A stretch of 38,044 bases of DNA from Candidatus Faecousia intestinavium (GCA_018715835.1 DVKV01000003.1:1-38044), one strand, 5' to 3'. Counted from the first letter of the stretch, positions 9,051 through 19,634 are shown. Notes: generated from the sequence alone by a model not told the origin. Numbers and translations: made by a program.

Positions 9051-9352
9051 TACCCTCCCAGGTTGTTCGCTTGCATCTGTCTGGCGAGAAACGCCAGATC
9101 TCTTCGTAATTCGCCGTTGAGCACTTTGTCGCCGGCAAGGATCTTTCCGGCAACTCTGGTCTCAGAGCGAAGGACTTTTTGAACGTGCCGGCGCTTTTTG
9201 CGCTTGGGCTTGTCCATGGAGCGTTCTTTCCCGTTGGCAAGATACAGGTAGGTCTGATCCTGTGCGATCACATAGAACCATTGTCCCCGATCCCGGCCTG
9301 CGGCGGAAACCACAACATCCGATATCGCAATTTCTACGTTTGCTGGATCCAT
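9050..9352 (-). CDS. KOW-domain RNA-binding protein (L14e-like)
   Basis: [24 protein letters not shown]...[24 protein letters not shown] between map and infA; KOW-like [14 protein letters not shown] plus basic patch. Confidence 0.78.
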   Translation of the reverse strand: MDPANVEIAISDVVVSAAGRDRGQWFYVIAQDQTYLYLANGKERSMDKPKRKKRRHVQKVLRSETRVAGKILAGDKVLNGELRRDLAFLARQMQANNLGG

Positions 9353-9355
9353 AGT

Positions 9356-10111
9356 TCAATGTCCTTCGTTGACGGTGAGTATTTCCGGCTCGCCGTCGGT
9401 GATGAGTACAGTATTTTCGTAGTGGGCCGAGAGTTTGCCATCGGCAGTCACCGTGGTCCATCCGTCCTTGAGCACCTGCACCTCATAGGTGCCGACGTTC
9501 ACCATGGGCTCGATGGCCAGGGTCATACCGGGCAAAAGCCTCGGTCCTCTGCCGGGAGCGCCATAGTTGGGCACCTCCGGCTCCTCATGCAGGTTCCGCC
9601 CCACGCCGTGACCTACGAAGGAGCGTACCACCGCATAACCGTTAGACTCCACATACGTCTGAATGGCGTGGGAGATATCTTGCACGCGGTTGCCCTTGCG
9701 GACCATCCGCAGCCCTTCAAAGAAGGACTGGGTGGTCACGTCAATGAGCTTCTGCGCTTCGGTGCTGATGGCACCACAGGCAAAGGTCTGAGCACAGTCT
9801 CCATGAAATCCCTTATAGTACGCGCCCACGTCCACAGACACGATGTCCCCTTCCTTCAGGATTCTTCCGTCGGGAATACCGTGGATCACCACATTGTTGA
9901 CGCTGATGCACGCGCTTGCAGGGAAGCCGCTGTAATTCAGGAACGACGGTTTGGCGCCCTGACTTACAATGAAATCATGAACGGCATGATCTATCGCTCT
10001 CGTCGATACGCCGGGTCTTACCATTTCCCCTGCCAAGGCACGGGCTGCCGCGGTAATTCTGCAGGCCTGACGCATCGCTTCCAGCTCATGTTCATTTTTG
10101 ATTGCGATCAT
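9356..10111 (-). CDS. map: type I methionine aminopeptidase
   Basis: GFPASACISVNNVVIHGIP, VSVDVGAYYKGFHGDCAQTF, GHGVGRNLHEEPEVPNYG, AIEPMV, ENTVLIT. Confidence 0.97.
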   Translation of the reverse strand: MIAIKNEHELEAMRQACRITAAARALAGEMVRPGVSTRAIDHAVHDFIVSQGAKPSFLNYSGFPASACISVNNVVIHGIPDGRILKEGDIVSVDVGAYYKGFHGDCAQTFACGAISTEAQKLIDVTTQSFFEGLRMVRKGNRVQDISHAIQTYVESNGYAVVRSFVGHGVGRNLHEEPEVPNYGAPGRGPRLLPGMTLAIEPMVNVGTYEVQVLKDGWTTVTADGKLSAHYENTVLITDGEPEILTVNEGH

Positions 10112-10746
10112 ACCTTCGCCCCTATTGCTTTCAGGATATCCGCATTGGCACCCTGGATGCTCTGGCTGCCGTTGATCGTGCGAAGCCGGCCCAGCTTGCT
10201 GTAGAAGTCCTTCAGGACCTCCGTAGAGGCATGGTATACCTCCAGCCGGTGCCGGACGGTTTCGGGCTTGTCATCCTTGCGGATGATCAGCTCGCCGCCG
10301 CACTGATCGCAGACGCCTTCCACCCTGGGCGGGTTGGCGACCACATGGTAGCTGGTGCCGCACTTGGCGCACACCCGCCGCCCGGTCATCCGGGCTTCGA
10401 TATCCTTGTCGTCAACCTCGATGGACAGCACATGGTCGATCTGAATGCCCTTGGCCTCCAGAGCCTCCGCCTGGGCCAGCGTGCGGGGCACACCGTCCAG
10501 GATGAAGCCATTGCGGCAGTCGGGCTGGGCCACCCGGTCGGCGACGATACCGAGAATCAGCTCGTCGGGAACCAGGCTGCCTTCGTCCATGTACTGTTTC
10601 GCTTTCTTACCAAGCTCCGTGCCGTTGGCCATGGCCTCACGGAGCATATTCCCGGTAGAGATGGCGGGAATGGAGAGCTGTTTCACCAGCAACTCCGCTT
10701 GTGTTCCCTTTCCGGCGCCGGGCGCGCCCAGTAGAATGAGATTCAT
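10108..10746 (-). CDS. adk: adenylate kinase
   Basis: P-loop LLGAPGAGKGTQ, STGNMLREA, DGVPRTLAQAEAL, LID zinc cysteines CAKCGTSYH...CDQCGG. Confidence 0.98.
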   Translation of the reverse strand: MNLILLGAPGAGKGTQAELLVKQLSIPAISTGNMLREAMANGTELGKKAKQYMDEGSLVPDELILGIVADRVAQPDCRNGFILDGVPRTLAQAEALEAKGIQIDHVLSIEVDDKDIEARMTGRRVCAKCGTSYHVVANPPRVEGVCDQCGGELIIRKDDKPETVRHRLEVYHASTEVLKDFYSKLGRLRTINGSQSIQGANADILKAIGAKV

Positions 10747-10764
10747 TCTGCCATACCTCCTGAC

Positions 10765-12042
10765 TTAGTCCAGGAAGCCTTTGTAGTGCCGCATGAGCAT
10801 CTGCGCCTCCAGAGCCTTCACCGTCTCCAGGGCAACGCCCACAACGATGATGACGGAGGTACCGCCGATCGCCAGGTTCCGGACACCCTCCATCAGGTTG
10901 CCGGCGACGATGGGCAGCAGGGCCACAATGCCCAGATACACAGCACCAAAGACAACAATCTTGTTGATGACCTTCTGAATGAACTCGGCGGTGGGCTTGC
11001 CGGGACGGAAGCCGGGGATGAAACCGCCGTTCTTCTTCAGATTATTGGAGATTTCCACCGGATCATACTGAATGGTGGAGTAGAACCAGCTGAAGAAGAA
11101 AATCATCAGGAAGTACATGAAGGCATACATCCAGCTGCTGGAGCTCCACAGGTTCTCGTACAGCCAGCCCTCGGTCCAACCGGGAACGAAGGCGCACACC
11201 GTAGCCGGCAGGCTGCAGATGGACTGAGCGAAGATCACGGGCATCACACCGGACATGCTCACCTTGATGGGCAGGTTGGTGTTCTGACCGCCGTAGACCT
11301 TCCGGCCCACAACCCGCTTGGCATACTGGATGGGAATCCGGCGCTCTGCGTCGTTGATGAACACGATGAACAGAATCAGCGCCGCCATGCCAATCAGCAC
11401 CACAATCACCTGCCACCAGGTCATCTGGAACAGACGGCCCACCATCCCGGGGATACCGGAGATGATGTTGGCGAACAGGATCATGGAGATGCCATTGCCG
11501 ATACCGAACTCGGTAATCTGCTCACCCAGCCACATAACCAGGGCAGAACCAGCGGTAAAGGCCAGCACGATCACCAGACCGGGCATGAAACCGGCTTCCA
11601 CAATGGACAGTCCGGAACTTGCCTCATAGTTGGTGAGCATGGTGTAGTAAGCAAAGCCCATCAGAAGGCCCAGGCCCACCGTGGTATAGCGGGTGATCCG
11701 GGCGATCTTCTTTTTGCCTTCCTCGCCGCCGTCCTTCGCCAGCTGTTCCAGATAAGGAATGGCGATGGTCAGCAGCTGAATGATGATGGATGCGTTGATG
11801 TAGGGCTGGATGCCCAGAGCAAATACCGTGGCCTGGGAGAAGGCGCTGCCGGACATGGCATTGTACAGACCCAGGATGGTATTGGACAGTACGCTGTCAA
11901 AGTAATTTGCCAGGGTGCCCACATCGATAAACGGGACAGGGATGACATTACCGACACGGTAAATCAGCAGGATAAACAGAGTAAAGATGATCTTTTGCCG
12001 CAGTTCCGGAATTTTCCAAGCATTGCGAAGTGTCTGTAACAC
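10765..12042 (-). CDS. secY: preprotein translocase subunit SecY
   Basis: 10-TM protein; RITRYTTVGLG, FGIGNGISMILFANI, RRIPIQYAKRVVG, GFIPGFRPGKPTAEFI. Confidence 0.98.
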   Translation of the reverse strand: MLQTLRNAWKIPELRQKIIFTLFILLIYRVGNVIPVPFIDVGTLANYFDSVLSNTILGLYNAMSGSAFSQATVFALGIQPYINASIIIQLLTIAIPYLEQLAKDGGEEGKKKIARITRYTTVGLGLLMGFAYYTMLTNYEASSGLSIVEAGFMPGLVIVLAFTAGSALVMWLGEQITEFGIGNGISMILFANIISGIPGMVGRLFQMTWWQVIVVLIGMAALILFIVFINDAERRIPIQYAKRVVGRKVYGGQNTNLPIKVSMSGVMPVIFAQSICSLPATVCAFVPGWTEGWLYENLWSSSSWMYAFMYFLMIFFFSWFYSTIQYDPVEISNNLKKNGGFIPGFRPGKPTAEFIQKVINKIVVFGAVYLGIVALLPIVAGNLMEGVRNLAIGGTSVIIVVGVALETVKALEAQMLMRHYKGFLD

Positions 12043-12483
12043 TTAGACCACCTCGGCCTTTCCACCTGCCTGCTCGATCTTTTCCTTAGCAGACTCAGAA
12101 AAAGCCGCAGCCTTCACAGTGATTTTCTTGGTCAGGTTGCCATTGGCCAGAACCTTCAGGCCATAGGGGCAGGAGGAGATCACACCGGCCTCCACCAGAG
12201 CGGCGGCATCCACCACGGCGCCGTCCTCGAACTTGTTCAGGGAAACCAGGTTGACTGCGGTCAGAGGCTTGGCGAACACATTGTTGAAGCCGCGCTTGGG
12301 GATACGGCGTGCCAGAGGCATCTGGCCACCTTCAAAGCCCACACGGACCTTGCCGCCGGAACGGGCCTTCTGACCCTTGTGGCCCCGGCCGCCGGTCTTG
12401 CCATTGCCGGTGCCTACGCCCCGGCCCTTACGCTTGCCCACATGAGTGGAGCCAGCAACGGGAGAGAGTTCATGAAGCTTCAT
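12043..12483 (-). CDS. rplO: 50S ribosomal protein L15
   Basis: [44 protein letters not shown]. Confidence 0.98.
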   Translation of the reverse strand: MKLHELSPVAGSTHVGKRKGRGVGTGNGKTGGRGHKGQKARSGGKVRVGFEGGQMPLARRIPKRGFNNVFAKPLTAVNLVSLNKFEDGAVVDAAALVEAGVISSCPYGLKVLANGNLTKKITVKAAAFSESAKEKIEQAGGKAEVV

Positions 12484-12497
12484 TGTTCTTCTCCTCC

Positions 12498-12680
12498 TTA
12501 TTCAACTTCGGTAACCTGCAGCAGGTAGCCGATCTTGGCGATCTTGCCGCGGGTCTGGGTGTTGTCCGGCTGGATGGAGACCTGGCCGATCTTACGCAGA
12601 CCCAGGGACTCAGCGGTAGCGATGTGCTTATCCAGACGGCCGTTCAGGCTCTTAACAAGCTTAATCTTCAGGTTTGCCAT
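12498..12680 (-). CDS. rpmD: 50S ribosomal protein L30
   Basis: [52 protein letters not shown]. Confidence 0.97.
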   Translation of the reverse strand: MANLKIKLVKSLNGRLDKHIATAESLGLRKIGQVSIQPDNTQTRGKIAKIGYLLQVTEVE

Positions 12681-12694
12681 GTTAATTGCCCTCC

Positions 12695-13201
12695 TTAACC
12701 AACGATTTCTTCTACGCTCTTACCGCGGACAGCAGCAACCTGCTCGGGGGAACGCAGGGAAGTCAGGCCAGCCATGGTGGCCTTGACAACGTTCTGGGGG
12801 TTGTTGGAACGCAGGCACTTAGCGCAGATGTTCTTGATACCCACAGCCTCCATAACGGCACGGACAGCGCCGCCGGCAATAACGCCGGTGCCTTCGGGAG
12901 CGGGCTTCAGCAGAACGGTGCCGGCGCCAAAGATGCCGATCACATCGTGGGGAATGGTGTCTCCGGCCAGGGAGATCTTCACCATGTTCTTCTTGGCATC
13001 AGCGATGCCCTTCAGGATGGCCTCGGAAACCTCGGCGGCCTTGCCCAGGCCGTAGCCCACGGTGCCCTTGCCATCGCCAACAACTACCAGAGCGGAGAAT
13101 TTCATGACACGGCCGCCCTTCACGGTCTTGGAAACCCGGTTCAGGTAAACGACCTTCTCAATGAGCTCAGGAGCGTCATTGTTCGTCTTATTGTAAGCCA
13201 T
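12695..13201 (-). CDS. rpsE: 30S ribosomal protein S5
   Basis: [41 protein letters not shown]. Confidence 0.98.
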   Translation of the reverse strand: MAYNKTNNDAPELIEKVVYLNRVSKTVKGGRVMKFSALVVVGDGKGTVGYGLGKAAEVSEAILKGIADAKKNMVKISLAGDTIPHDVIGIFGAGTVLLKPAPEGTGVIAGGAVRAVMEAVGIKNICAKCLRSNNPQNVVKATMAGLTSLRSPEQVAAVRGKSVEEIVG

Positions 13202-13219
13202 TTCTTTTCCTCCTTACTC

Positions 13220-13579
13220 TTAGAACTTGAGGCCGCTCTCACGGGCGCCTTCTGCCAGGGCAGCGACACGGCCGTGATACACATAGCCGCCGCGGTCGAA
13301 CACGACCTCTTCAATGCCCTTGGCCTTGGCACGCTCAGCCAGAACCGCGCCCACCTTCTTGGCAGCTTCGCAGTTACCGGTGGAGCCCTCAAATTCCTTC
13401 TCCAGCGTGTTGGCGGAAACCAGGGTCACGCCATTGACGTCGTCGATGATCTGGGCGTAAATGTTCGCGTTGGAACGGAACACGTTCAGACGGGGACGCT
13501 CAGGAGTGCCGGAGATCTTGCCACGAACGCGGACATGCCGCTTCATGCGCATTGCATTCTTATTGATCTTGCTAACCAT
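13220..13579 (-). CDS. rplR: 50S ribosomal protein L18
   Basis: [31 protein letters not shown]...[28 protein letters not shown]. Confidence 0.97.
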   Translation of the reverse strand: MVSKINKNAMRMKRHVRVRGKISGTPERPRLNVFRSNANIYAQIIDDVNGVTLVSANTLEKEFEGSTGNCEAAKKVGAVLAERAKAKGIEEVVFDRGGYVYHGRVAALAEGARESGLKF

Positions 13580-13594
13580 TTCGGCACACCTCCA

Positions 13595-14140
13595 TTACTT
13601 CTTGCCACCGGTCTTACCAACCTTGCGGCGGATGACCTCAGTGGTATACTTGATGCCCTTGCCCTTGTAGGGTTCGGGAGGACGCTTACCCCGGACTTCA
13701 GCGGCAAACTGGCCAACAGCCTGCTTGTCGATGCCGTGGATGATGACCTTGTTGGGAGCGGGAACCTCGATGGTGATGCCGGGGATCTCGTCCACGATCA
13801 CTTCGTGGGAGAAGCCCAGACGCATGACCAGCTGTGTGCCCTTCTTCTCGGCACGGTAGCCAACGCCGTTGACTTCCAGTTCCTTGGCGTAGCCCTTCTC
13901 CACGCCCTCTACCATGTTGTGCAGCAGGGTACGGGTCAGGCCGTGCAGGGACTTGTGCAGATGCTCGTCATCAGGACGCTCCACGGTCAGGGTGTTGCCC
14001 TCAACCTTCAGGATCATATCGGGATGGAAGGCGTGGGTCAGGGTGCCCTTGGGGCCCTTTACGGTGACCACATTGCCCTCGGCAATGTCCACCGTCACAT
14101 TTGCCGGGATAACAACCGGCTTCTTACCAATTCTAGACAT
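13595..14140 (-). CDS. rplF: 50S ribosomal protein L6
   Basis: [19 protein letters not shown]...[37 protein letters not shown]. Confidence 0.98.
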   Translation of the reverse strand: MSRIGKKPVVIPANVTVDIAEGNVVTVKGPKGTLTHAFHPDMILKVEGNTLTVERPDDEHLHKSLHGLTRTLLHNMVEGVEKGYAKELEVNGVGYRAEKKGTQLVMRLGFSHEVIVDEIPGITIEVPAPNKVIIHGIDKQAVGQFAAEVRGKRPPEPYKGKGIKYTTEVIRRKVGKTGGKK

Positions 14141-14154
14141 TTACGAAATCCTCC

Positions 14155-14553
14155 TTACCAGACGAAAGCCAGGACTTCGCCGCCGATGTGCAGCTCGCGA
14201 GCCTTCTTGTCGGTCATAACGCCCTTGGAAGTGGACACGATGGCGATACCCAGGCCCTTGAGAACCTTGGGCAGCTCGTCGGCGCCGGCATAGACACGCA
14301 GGCCGGGCTTGGACACACGGCGCAGGCCGGTGAGCACAGGCTGCTTCTTAGCCAGGTACTTCAGGGTGATGTGAATGGTACCCTGGTTGCCGTTGTCTAC
14401 CAGAGAGTAGGACTTGATGTAGCCCTCATCCAGCAGAATCTGAGCAATGGCCTTCTTCAGGTTGGAAGCGGGGACATCCACAGTGTCGTGCTTTGCAGTG
14501 CTGGCGTTGCGAACGCGGGTCAGCATATCTGCTACGGGATCGGTGATTTGCAT
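14155..14553 (-). CDS. rpsH: 30S ribosomal protein S8
   Basis: [29 protein letters not shown]...[33 protein letters not shown]. Confidence 0.98.
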   Translation of the reverse strand: MQITDPVADMLTRVRNASTAKHDTVDVPASNLKKAIAQILLDEGYIKSYSLVDNGNQGTIHITLKYLAKKQPVLTGLRRVSKPGLRVYAGADELPKVLKGLGIAIVSTSKGVMTDKKARELHIGGEVLAFVW

Positions 14554-14685
14554 GTTTTTATCCTCCTAATAGAAGTTACGGGCTAAACCCGTGAAAGATC
14601 CGGGGGTATCCGGGGAATGCGCTCTGCCGAAGCAGAGCCATCTTCCCGGGACTGACCGAATCTTAGTCACATTATTGTCTCGACC
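14554..14685 (-). ncRNA. candidate structured intercistronic RNA element rpsN|rpsH
   Basis: 132-nt non-coding gap; minus strand CCGGG-AA-GATG-GCTCTGC-TTCG-GCAGAGC-G-CATT-C-CCCGG (about 16 bp, C(UUCG)G tetraloop), flanking hairpins TGACT..GGTCA and ACGGG TTTAG CCCGT, then AGGAGG RBS. Confidence 0.6.
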
Positions 14686-14871
14686 TTACCAGCTGGCCTT
14701 ACGGACACCGGGGATCTGGCCCTTGTAGGCCAGCTCGCGGAAGCAGATACGGCACACGCCGTAATCACGCAGGTAAGCATGGGGTCTGCCGCAGATCTTG
14801 CAGCGGTTGTAGCGGCGGCTGGAGAACTTGGGCTCAGCCTGCTGCTTCAGGATCATAGACTTCTTTGCCAT
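14686..14871 (-). CDS. rpsZ: 30S ribosomal protein S14 type Z (zinc-binding)
   Basis: 61 aa, [44 protein letters not shown]. Confidence 0.97.
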   Translation of the reverse strand: MAKKSMILKQQAEPKFSSRRYNRCKICGRPHAYLRDYGVCRICFRELAYKGQIPGVRKASW

Positions 14872-14889
14872 TTGCTATATCCTCCTAAA

Positions 14890-15432
14890 TCAAGCGTGGA
14901 AAGGAGCGCCCAGCTGGGTCAGCAGCTCTTTGGCTTCCTCGTCGGTGGTAGCGGTGGTGCAGATGCAGATGTCCATACCACGGATCTTGTCCACCTTGTC
15001 ATACTCGATCTCAGGGAAGATCAGCTGCTCCTTCAGACCGAAAGCGTAGTTGCCGCGGCCATCGAAGGAGTTGGGGTTGATGCCCCGGAAGTCGCGGACA
15101 CGAGGCAGGGCCACGCTGAACAGCCGGTCCAGGAACTCGTACATCTTGTCGCCCCGGAGGGTGACCTTCACGCCGACGGTTTCGCCCTCACGGACCTTGA
15201 AGTTAGCCACGGACTTGCGGGCCTTGCAGGTGATGGGCTTCTGGCCGGTGATGGTGGCGATGTCCTTGCAGATGGCCTCGATCTCCTTGGCGTTGTTCTT
15301 GCTGTCGCCGCAGCCAACGTTTACGATGACCTTGTCCAGCTTGGGGATCTGCATGACGCTCTTGTAGCCGAACTTCTTGTTCAGAGCGGGAGCGATCTCA
15401 GCAACATACTTTTCTTTCATTCTGCTAGCCAT
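14890..15432 (-). CDS. rplE: 50S ribosomal protein L5
   Basis: [21 protein letters not shown]...[33 protein letters not shown]-like core. Confidence 0.98.
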   Translation of the reverse strand: MASRMKEKYVAEIAPALNKKFGYKSVMQIPKLDKVIVNVGCGDSKNNAKEIEAICKDIATITGQKPITCKARKSVANFKVREGETVGVKVTLRGDKMYEFLDRLFSVALPRVRDFRGINPNSFDGRGNYAFGLKEQLIFPEIEYDKVDKIRGMDICICTTATTDEEAKELLTQLGAPFHA

Positions 15433-15451
15433 AAATCGTTACGCTCCTTTC

Positions 15452-15757
15452 TTAGAGTTCAGCGCCGCACTTGCAGCAAACGCGGGTCTTCTTGCCATCG
15501 ACGATCTTGTGAGCAACCCGGACACCCTTGCCGCACTTCTCGCAGAACAGGGCGACCTTGCAGGCGCGGATGGGGGTCTCTCTCTTCACGATGCCGCCGG
15601 TCTCACCCTGGCGGCGGGGCTTGGTGTGGCAGGTGGCCACATTGACCTTCTCGACGATGACCTTGTTCTCAGCGGGCATGGCCACCAGGACCTTGCCCTT
15701 CACACCCTTGTCCTTGCCGGACAGGACGATGACGGTATCATTCTTCTTAATGTTCAT
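15452..15757 (-). CDS. rplX: 50S ribosomal protein L24
   Basis: NIKKNDTVIVLSGKDKGVKGKVLVAMPAENKVIVEKVNV; C-terminal zinc ribbon CEKCGKG...CCKCGAEL. Confidence 0.97.
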   Translation of the reverse strand: MNIKKNDTVIVLSGKDKGVKGKVLVAMPAENKVIVEKVNVATCHTKPRRQGETGGIVKRETPIRACKVALFCEKCGKGVRVAHKIVDGKKTRVCCKCGAEL

Positions 15758-15772
15758 TCCTTCGGTTCCCCC

Positions 15773-16141
15773 TTAGATGACTTCGGGTGCCAGGGAGAGG
15801 ATCTTCATGTAATCTCTCTCACGCAGCTCGCGGGCCACCGGTCCAAAGATACGGGTACCACGGGGGTTCTTGTCTTCCTTGACGATCACAGCAGCGTTCT
15901 CGTCAAAGCGGACATAGCTGCCGTCCTCACGACGGACGCCCCGCTTGGTACGGACGATCACGGCCTTCACGACCTCGCCCTTTTTCACAGTGCCGCCGGG
16001 AGCAGCCTTACGGACGGAAGCGACGATGAGGTCGCCGATGTTGCCATACTTCCGCTTGGAGCCGCCCAGAACGCGGATGCAGTGGATTTCCTTGGCGCCG
16101 GTGTTGTCGGCAACCTTCAGATAGCTTTCTTCCTGAATCAT
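15773..16141 (-). CDS. rplN: 50S ribosomal protein L14
   Basis: [46 protein letters not shown]. Confidence 0.98.
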   Translation of the reverse strand: MIQEESYLKVADNTGAKEIHCIRVLGGSKRKYGNIGDLIVASVRKAAPGGTVKKGEVVKAVIVRTKRGVRREDGSYVRFDENAAVIVKEDKNPRGTRIFGPVARELRERDYMKILSLAPEVI

Positions 16142-16156
16142 GCGTTTCCGACCTCC

Positions 16157-16417
16157 TTACTTCGCCTTTTCGATGATTCGGACCAGTCTCCAACGCTTGT
16201 CCTTGGACAGGGGACGGGTCTCCATGACCTCAACGGTATCGCCGATGCCGCACTCGTTGTTCTCGTCGTGGGCCTTCAGCTTGTAGGTCCGCTTCATAAT
16301 CTTCTTGTACAGAGGATGCTGCACGCTGTCCTCAATGGCAACCACAATGGTCTTGTCCATCTTGTCGGAGACGACCTGACCGATTCTGGTTTTACGGAAT
16401 GCTCTATTTTCAGTCAT
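16157..16417 (-). CDS. rpsQ: 30S ribosomal protein S17
   Basis: [72 protein letters not shown]. Confidence 0.98.
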   Translation of the reverse strand: MTENRAFRKTRIGQVVSDKMDKTIVVAIEDSVQHPLYKKIMKRTYKLKAHDENNECGIGDTVEVMETRPLSKDKRWRLVRIIEKAK

Positions 16418-16430
16418 TTACGTATCCTCC

Positions 16431-16625
16431 TCAGATGCTGGTCTTCTCGCGAATAATGGTCTTGACACGGGCAATGTCCTTCTTGGTAGCCGCAATCTGC
16501 ATGGGGTTATCCAGCTGGTTGGTGGCATGCTGCATCCGCAGCATGAACAGGTCCTTCTTCAGCTCGTCCAGCTTCTTGGTCAGCTCTTCCACGGACAGGT
16601 TCTTGATTTCCTTTGCCTTCATCAT
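16431..16625 (-). CDS. rpmC: 50S ribosomal protein L29
   Basis: MKAKEIKNLSVEELTKKLDELKKDLFMLRMQHATNQLDNPMQI. Confidence 0.97.
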   Translation of the reverse strand: MMKAKEIKNLSVEELTKKLDELKKDLFMLRMQHATNQLDNPMQIAATKKDIARVKTIIREKTSI

Positions 16626-17056
16626 TATTCACCACCAATCTCAGTTTCGACTTCCTTGGTGATGATCCGGGTCTTGATGGGCAGCTTGTGCTGAGCCAGA
16701 CGCAGAGCCTCGCGGGCGATTTCCTCGGAAACGCCGCCGATCTCAAACATCACCTTCTGATTTTTAACAACTGCGACCCAGCCTTCGGGAGCGCCCTTAC
16801 CGGAACCCATACGGGTGCCCAGGCCCTTCTTGGAGTAAGGCTTGTCGGGGAAGATCTTGATCCAGACTTTACCGCCACGCTTGGTGTAACGGGTCATGGC
16901 GATACGGGCAGCCTCGATCTGGTTGCCGGTGATCCAGCCGGGCTCCAGAGCCTGGATGCCGAAATCACCATAGGAAACCTTATTGCCGCGGGAGGCAGCG
17001 CCGGTCATACGGCCACGCTGGACCTTGCGGTACTTCACTCTTTTGGGCATCAGCAT
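16625..17056 (-). CDS. rplP: 50S ribosomal protein L16
   Basis: [43 protein letters not shown]; actual start may be the second Met (17050). Confidence 0.98.
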   Translation of the reverse strand: MLMPKRVKYRKVQRGRMTGAASRGNKVSYGDFGIQALEPGWITGNQIEAARIAMTRYTKRGGKVWIKIFPDKPYSKKGLGTRMGSGKGAPEGWVAVVKNQKVMFEIGGVSEEIAREALRLAQHKLPIKTRIITKEVETEIGGE

Positions 17057-17820
17057 TAGCGGTTGCCTCCTTCTCTACGGGTATAGGGTCTGTCGCCGTT
17101 GCGGCGGTCGTTCCGGCGCTCGCCGTTGCGACGGTCGCGGCGCTCGCGGCGCTCACGGGGAGCGGGTTCGGGAGCAGCGGCGCGCAGAGTGGTGTTCAGC
17201 ACTTCGCCCTTATAGATCCAAACCTTCACGCCGATGCGGCCGTAGGTGGTGGCAGCCTCAGCGAAGCCGTACTCGATGTCGGCACGGATGGTCTGCAGGG
17301 GGATGGTGCCCTCGTGGTAGCTCTCGGAGCGGGCGATTTCGGCGCCGCCCAGACGGCCAGCGCAGGTAACCTTGATGCCCTTGGCACCCAGGCGGGTGGC
17401 CTGCTGCATGGCCTTCTTCATGGCCCGGCGGAAGGAGATCCGCTTCTCCAGCTGCTGAGCAATGTTCTCAGCCACCAGCTGAGCGTTCAGGTCGGGGCTG
17501 CGAACCTCCACGATGTTCAGGTTCACGCTCTTGCCCAGCCGGGCTTCCATATCCTTGCGCAGGTTCTCGATTTCGGCACCAGCCTTACCGATGACCACAC
17601 CGGGACGGGAGCAGTTGATGTTGATCTTGACCTTGCCGTTGGAACGCTCGATCTCAATCTTGGCTACGCCGGCGGCGTAGAGCTTGTTCTTCAGATACTT
17701 ACGGATGTTGTAATCCTCGACCACCAGGTCGCCGACCTTCTCCTCCCGGGCGTACCAGCGGGAGTCCCAGTCCTTGATTACACCAACGCGCAGTCCATGG
17801 GGATTAACTTTCTGTCCCAT
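17056..17820 (-). CDS. rpsC: 30S ribosomal protein S3 with Arg-rich C-terminal tail
   Basis: [26 protein letters not shown] domain [14 protein letters not shown]; tail [31 protein letters not shown]. Confidence 0.97.
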   Translation of the reverse strand: MGQKVNPHGLRVGVIKDWDSRWYAREEKVGDLVVEDYNIRKYLKNKLYAAGVAKIEIERSNGKVKININCSRPGVVIGKAGAEIENLRKDMEARLGKSVNLNIVEVRSPDLNAQLVAENIAQQLEKRISFRRAMKKAMQQATRLGAKGIKVTCAGRLGGAEIARSESYHEGTIPLQTIRADIEYGFAEAATTYGRIGVKVWIYKGEVLNTTLRAAAPEPAPRERRERRDRRNGERRNDRRNGDRPYTRREGGNR

Positions 17821-17833
17821 AGCTACCTCCTGA

Positions 17834-18169
17834 TTAAGCCTTCTCGCTCACACCGATGGTGATGTGAGTGGTTCTCTTGTTGATCCGAACGAAACCACGG
17901 CGGGATGCGATGCGGCCGCGCTTGAGGATGGGGCCGGGGTTCGCAATGGCGGTGGAGACGTACAGATTCTCGGTGTTCATGCCGTGGTTGTGTTCCGCGT
18001 TGGCAACAGCGCTCTTGAGCAGCTTGGCCATAGGCTCGCAGGCTGCCTTGGAGGTCTGGCCCAGGTAAGCGGCGGCGGACTTTACGTCCTGACCACGGAT
18101 CATGTCGCAAACCAGCTTGACCTTGCGAGGAGACATACGGACAAATTTAACAGTTGCAAATGCTTCCAT
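17834..18169 (-). CDS. rplV: 50S ribosomal protein L22
   Basis: [27 protein letters not shown]...[29 protein letters not shown]. Confidence 0.97.
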   Translation of the reverse strand: MEAFATVKFVRMSPRKVKLVCDMIRGQDVKSAAAYLGQTSKAACEPMAKLLKSAVANAEHNHGMNTENLYVSTAIANPGPILKRGRIASRRGFVRINKRTTHITIGVSEKA

Positions 18170-18181
18170 TTTCGTACCTCC

Positions 18182-18460
18182 TTACTTGGTGTTAGCGGTC
18201 TTGCTGCCGGAGTGGCCCCGGAAGGTCCGGGTGGGAACGAACTCGCCCAGCTTGTGGCCGACCATATCCTCAGTGATATAGACGGGAACATGCTTGCGGC
18301 CGTCATGGACAGCGATGGTGTGACCGACGAAGGAGGGGAAGATGGTGGAAGATCTGGACCAGGTCTTCAGAACCTTCTTGTCACCGGCCTTGTTCAGCTC
18401 CTCCACGCGCTTGTACAGCTCAGGAGCGACGAAAGGGCCCTTCTTGATGCTTCTGCTCAT
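18182..18460 (-). CDS. rpsS: 30S ribosomal protein S19
   Basis: [23 protein letters not shown]...[46 protein letters not shown]. Confidence 0.98.
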   Translation of the reverse strand: MSRSIKKGPFVAPELYKRVEELNKAGDKKVLKTWSRSSTIFPSFVGHTIAVHDGRKHVPVYITEDMVGHKLGEFVPTRTFRGHSGSKTANTK

Positions 18461-18472
18461 TTCATTTCCTCC

Positions 18473-19309
18473 TTACTTGCTGTTTCTGCGCTTGACGATG
18501 AACTTGTTGGAAGCGTTCTTCGTCTTACGAGTCTTGTAACCCAGTGCAGGCTTGCCCCAGGGAGTCACAGGGCCGGGACGGCCGACAGGAGCACGGCCTT
18601 CGCCGCCGCCGTGGGGGTGGTCATTGGGGTTCATAACAGAGCCGCGGACGGTGGGACGGATACCCATGTGACGCTTGCGGCCAGCCTTGCCGATGTGGAC
18701 GTTCTCGTGGTCCAGGTTGCCCACCTGGCCGATGCAGGCGGTGCAGTTGGTCCGGACGTAGCGAACTTCGCCGGAGGGCAGACGGACCTGAGCCAGGTCG
18801 CCTTCCTTAGCCATCAGCTGAGCAGCGGCGCCGGCGGACCGGACCAGCTGAGCGCCATGGCCGGGCTGCAGCTCCACATTGTGGATCACAGTACCAACGG
18901 GAATGTTGGCGATGGGCAGGCAGTTGCCGGGCTTGATGTCCGCCTCAGCGGAGGCGATGACCTGATCGCCCACGTTCAGGCCGTAGGGAGCCAGGATGTA
19001 GGACAGGGTGTTGTCCTCGTAGCGGATCAGGGCGATATAGGCGGAGCGGTTGGGATCGTACTCGATGCGCTCCACGGTAGCGCTCATGTCGGTCTTCAGA
19101 CGCTTGAAGTCGATAACACGATACTTGCGCTTGTTGCCGCCGCCGTGATGGCGGACGGTGATACGACCGTAGCTGTTGCGACCAGCATGCTTCTTCAGGG
19201 TCTCAACCAGGCTACGCTCAGGTTTTGCCTTCTTGTCCACGCCGTCAAAGCCGGAAACAGTCATGTTGCGGCGAGCGGGGGTATAAGGCTTAAAAGTCTT
19301 AATTGCCAT
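18473..19309 (-). CDS. rplB: 50S ribosomal protein L2
   Basis: [21 protein letters not shown]...[71 protein letters not shown]. Confidence 0.98.
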   Translation of the reverse strand: MAIKTFKPYTPARRNMTVSGFDGVDKKAKPERSLVETLKKHAGRNSYGRITVRHHGGGNKRKYRVIDFKRLKTDMSATVERIEYDPNRSAYIALIRYEDNTLSYILAPYGLNVGDQVIASAEADIKPGNCLPIANIPVGTVIHNVELQPGHGAQLVRSAGAAAQLMAKEGDLAQVRLPSGEVRYVRTNCTACIGQVGNLDHENVHIGKAGRKRHMGIRPTVRGSVMNPNDHPHGGGEGRAPVGRPGPVTPWGKPALGYKTRKTKNASNKFIVKRRNSK

Positions 19310-19340
19310 TTGCGTTTCTCTCCTTTATTGAGATTGGTTT

Positions 19341-19634
19341 TTAGACCATGCCCTCGAAGAACTCGATGGTCTTGGAATCAGCGGTCAGGGTGACAATGGC
19401 CTTCTTGTAATCGGCGCGCTTGCCAGCGGGGTAAGCGCCGGTGCGCTTGACCTTGCCCTGCATGCGGATGGTGTTGACCTTGGCGACCTTCACACCGAAA
19501 GCCAGTTCAACGGCTTCCTTGATCTGGGTCTTGTCGGCATTGACGTCCACCATGAAAACGTACTTCTTGTCAGCGACAGACTCCATGGACTGTTCGGTGA
19601 TGACAGGCCGTTTGATGATATCATAAGCGTTCAT
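19341..19634 (-). CDS. rplW: 50S ribosomal protein L23
   Basis: [60 protein letters not shown]. Confidence 0.97.
   Translation of the reverse strand: MNAYDIIKRPVITEQSMESVADKKYVFMVDVNADKTQIKEAVELAFGVKVAKVNTIRMQGKVKRTGAYPAGKRADYKKAIVTLTADSKTIEFFEGMV

Noticed and set aside
10786-12039. 417-aa + strand ORF opposite secY
   Set aside because: His/Gln/Asp-rich complement of a transmembrane protein gene; classic antisense artefact.
12686-14293. 535-aa + strand ORF across rpsE-rplR-rplF
   Set aside because: Antisense to confidently identified ribosomal protein genes; repetitive Leu/Gly/Asp-rich shadow translation.
17864-19393. 509-aa + strand ORF across rplV-rpsS-rplB
   Set aside because: Antisense shadow of L22, S19 and L2; no recognisable domain.
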